From Cyanobium sp. NIES-981 (GTDB lineage: Bacteria; Cyanobacteriota; Cyanobacteriia; PCC-6307; Cyanobiaceae), in NCBI GenBank assembly GCA_945907085.1, contig CAMDSS010000076.1:1-8187 (forward strand): a stretch of DNA of 8,187 nucleotides. Reading direction: 5' to 3'. A program made the position numbers and the translations under genes. Below, piece after piece: positions 7,421 through 8,187 of the stretch; the stretch's first letter is position 1, and the number at the start of each line of letters is the position of its first letter. The notes below the pieces were generated by a model, which ran no database searches, was not told the origin of the DNA, and was given only the letters and a program-made list of their open reading frames with translations.

Positions 7421-7645
7421 TCAGCCGGCGTTGACCTGGTCGGCAGCGACCTGGGCGCGGTGGTGGTAGGTGGCACCGCGGTACTGCAGCTCAACCTCTG
7501 TGTTGACAGCAGCAGGGTCGTGGCCGAGGGGAGCATCAAAGTGCTGACCGCGGTAGACATGCTCCACGGGCTGCTGGGAAGGGTGCTCGTGCTGGGCGGC
7601 GTCATAAGCAACGCCGCGGTACTGAAGCTTGGTGGTGTTGGTCAT
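7421..7645 (-). CDS. DUF4278 family small protein
   Basis: This 74-residue cytoplasmic protein carries three copies of the (L/V)xYRGxxY-like motif that defines DUF4278 in cyanobacteria: LQYRGVAYD (7-15), VYRGQHFDA (30-38, Tyr replaced by Phe) and LQYRGATYH (53-61). It is His- and Gln-rich between motifs and has no signal peptide or membrane segment. The function of the family is not known. The ATG at 7645 is well supported by a GAGG Shine-Dalgarno with 7-base spacing. It appears to be a single-gene transcript: candidate promoter near 7794-7822, long leader, terminator at 7343-7389. Confidence 0.9.
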   Translation of the reverse strand: MTNTTKLQYRGVAYDAAQHEHPSQQPVEHVYRGQHFDAPLGHDPAAVNTEVELQYRGATYHHRAQVAADQVNAG

Positions 7646-7652
7646 CGTTGGG

Positions 7653-7656
7653 CCTC
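7653..7656 (-). promoter_or_regulatory. Shine-Dalgarno of the DUF4278 gene
   Basis: GAGG lies 7 bases before the ATG at 7645 and is the clearest ribosome binding site in the window. It fixes this start codon. Confidence 0.7.
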
Positions 7657-7670
7657 GAAGGTGGATAGAG

Positions 7671-7696
7671 ATCTGACCCGGCGGTTGCCGGCAGAT
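7671..7696 (-). promoter_or_regulatory. Bulged hairpin in the DUF4278 leader
   Basis: The RNA would read ATCTG CCGGC AACC GCCGG GT CAGAT. This is a ten-base-pair stem with a four-base loop and a two-base bulge on the 3' side. Its end is 14 bases before the GAGG ribosome binding site. No T-run follows, so it is not a terminator. It may control translation or stability of the message. Confidence 0.5.
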
Positions 7697-7793
7697 GCCG
7701 CTTCGTGGGGAGGAGCGTTGCTTCGCCTAGCGGGGGGCTACTTCCGGTACGGCGCCGATGAAGCGCCACACCCAACGTTTTGTCCTCGATGCA

Positions 7794-7822
7794 TTTATAG
7801 CGAAAACAAGTTGTTCATGGTG
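7794..7822 (-). promoter_or_regulatory. Candidate promoter for the DUF4278 gene
   Basis: On the minus strand TATAAA (7799-7794) is a good -10 match in an A/T-rich stretch. At 17-base spacing the -35 position has only a poor match, and the half dyad described separately covers it. A start here would give a leader of roughly 140 bases. Promoter strength cannot be judged by eye. Confidence 0.4.
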
Positions 7823-7826
7823 AACA
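7812..7826. promoter_or_regulatory. Perfect dyad TGTTCA-N3-TGAACA (candidate operator)
   Basis: The 15-base element has two perfect six-base inverted arms around TGG. It overlaps the -35 position of the candidate DUF4278 promoter, the place expected for a repressor or class II activator site. It does not match the NtcA pattern (GTA-N8-TAC) or the cyanobacterial LexA pattern as I know them, so the regulator is unknown. Confidence 0.45.
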
Positions 7827-7919
7827 TTTTGATCAATTAGCAATCTTCTGCAATAGGGCGGGTCAATCGTGTAACCCCATGAACTCAGGCACCCTGAAAA
7901 CAGCATTGGAAGGTCGGGG

Positions 7920-7936
7920 AGCAATCGACCATTGCT
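7920..7936. promoter_or_regulatory. Perfect dyad AGCAAT-N5-ATTGCT
   Basis: Two perfect six-base arms flank a five-base spacer (CGACC), in the noncoding stretch upstream of the candidate plus-strand gene. It could be an operator for that gene or a small RNA hairpin. No T-run follows. Confidence 0.35.
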
Positions 7937-8050
7937 GAATTCTGTATCAATCCAAACATCAAAGCCACGCAAAAAAGCGGATCTTCATTTGCGATGGGTT
8001 CCCCTATTGGTGCCCCAAGCTCCGCGCAGCCATCCTTACCGAACTGCCCC

Positions 8051-8187
8051 ATGACAATTGCTTCCAGCCCTCCCAGGCGCAAACGCCTCCAAGAGGCAAG
8101 CTTGCTTGAGGCCCCAGCACTGCTACTCCGCAGCATCCGGGGCTTTTCATCCCAGCGCAGCCTCACCTGGCTGGCCTGTGTGCCCCT
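8051..8187 (+). CDS. Possible 5' end of an unidentified gene (3' partial)
   Basis: A plus-strand frame is open from 7898 to the right edge. ATG at 8051 gives 45 residues beginning MTIASSPPRRKRLQEASLLE, then a stretch with APALLLRSIRGFSSQRSLTW and LACVP at the edge. A basic start leading into a hydrophobic segment would suit the first part of a membrane protein such as a transporter subunit, but the window ends too soon to say. An in-frame ATG at 7994 would add 19 residues. Neither start has a clear Shine-Dalgarno. A terminator-like hairpin lies within the frame, which lowers confidence. Confidence 0.4.
   Translation, partial: MTIASSPPRRKRLQEASLLEAPALLLRSIRGFSSQRSLTWLACVP
8111..8147 (+). terminator. 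Terminator-like hairpin near the right edge (uncertain)
   Basis: GCCCC (8111-8115) pairs with GGGGC (8139-8143), with an inner stem CTGC/GCAG and loop TACTCC. TTTT follows directly at 8144-8147. The form suits a weak intrinsic terminator on the plus strand, but it would lie inside the candidate open frame starting at 8051. Only one of the two readings is likely to be right. Confidence 0.25.

Larger units (their letters stand above)
7646..8050. other. Intergenic region of about 350-400 bases
   Basis: No convincing gene lies between the DUF4278 start (7645) and the candidate plus-strand start at 7994 or 8051. It holds the DUF4278 leader with its hairpin, a candidate promoter and two perfect dyads. 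A local A/T-rich stretch around 7790-7850 contrasts with the GC-rich surroundings and marks the likely promoter zone. Confidence 0.5.

Noticed and set aside
7345..7611. Extending the 68-aa frame back to an ATG at 7611
   Set aside because: It would run through the intrinsic terminator and the DUF4278 gene in another phase. The added part is Ser/Thr/Pro-rich shadow sequence.
7885..8166. 93-codon minus-strand frame at the right end
   Set aside because: No recognisable domain and no Shine-Dalgarno. Codon choice looks less coding-like than the plus-strand frame starting at 8051.
1..8187. CRISPR array, tRNA, rRNA, insertion sequence or prophage genes
   Set aside because: No regularly spaced direct repeats, cloverleaf-like sequences, transposase motifs or terminal inverted repeats were seen. 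The short tandem repeats found are coding linkers or signal-peptide repeats.

Overview
The window looks like chromosomal DNA of a picocyanobacterium (Synechococcus/Cyanobium-like). Reasons: a secreted DUF2808 protein, a small DUF4278 protein with repeated YRG motifs, a GST-like protein of a cyanobacterial/plastid style, two HIP1 octamers (GCGATCGC), and a fairly GC-rich background. These family calls come from reading the translations; no database search was run.

Left half (1-4495, plus strand): the 3' part of one very large gene. The reading frame is open at base 2, so the true start and probably a catalytic domain lie to the left. What is visible resembles the tail of secreted animal-type heme peroxidases: a conserved non-repeat frame interrupted by four clusters of RTX (hemolysin-type) calcium-binding nonapeptides. 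A short acidic Ser/Gly linker made of three 18-bp repeats then leads to a C-terminal module of about 480 residues. That module carries two EF-hand-like loops arranged as in dockerin. The protein is probably exported and calcium dependent.

Middle (4534-7344, minus strand, convergent with the big gene): a tight cluster read right to left. It holds a 68-aa hypothetical protein with a non-ATG start, a 418-aa GST/glutaredoxin-fold protein with a CPYC motif and a long C-terminal extension, a DUF2808 exported protein with a glycine-rich repetitive signal peptide, and an M23 (LytM) peptidoglycan endopeptidase with all expected zinc and catalytic residues. Gaps are 34, 15 (or 24) and 11 bases, so co-transcription is likely. 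The last two products act outside the cytoplasmic membrane; the link to the redox protein is suggestive only.

Right part: a strong intrinsic terminator (7343-7389, minus) ends the DUF4278 gene (7421-7645, minus). That gene has a good Shine-Dalgarno, a bulged hairpin in its probable leader, and a candidate promoter with a perfect TGTTCA-N3-TGAACA dyad about 150 bases upstream. A second perfect dyad (7920-7936) lies in the divergent intergenic region. From 7994 or 8051 to the right edge a plus-strand frame stays open; it may be the start of another gene, but it also contains a terminator-like hairpin, so its status is unsettled.
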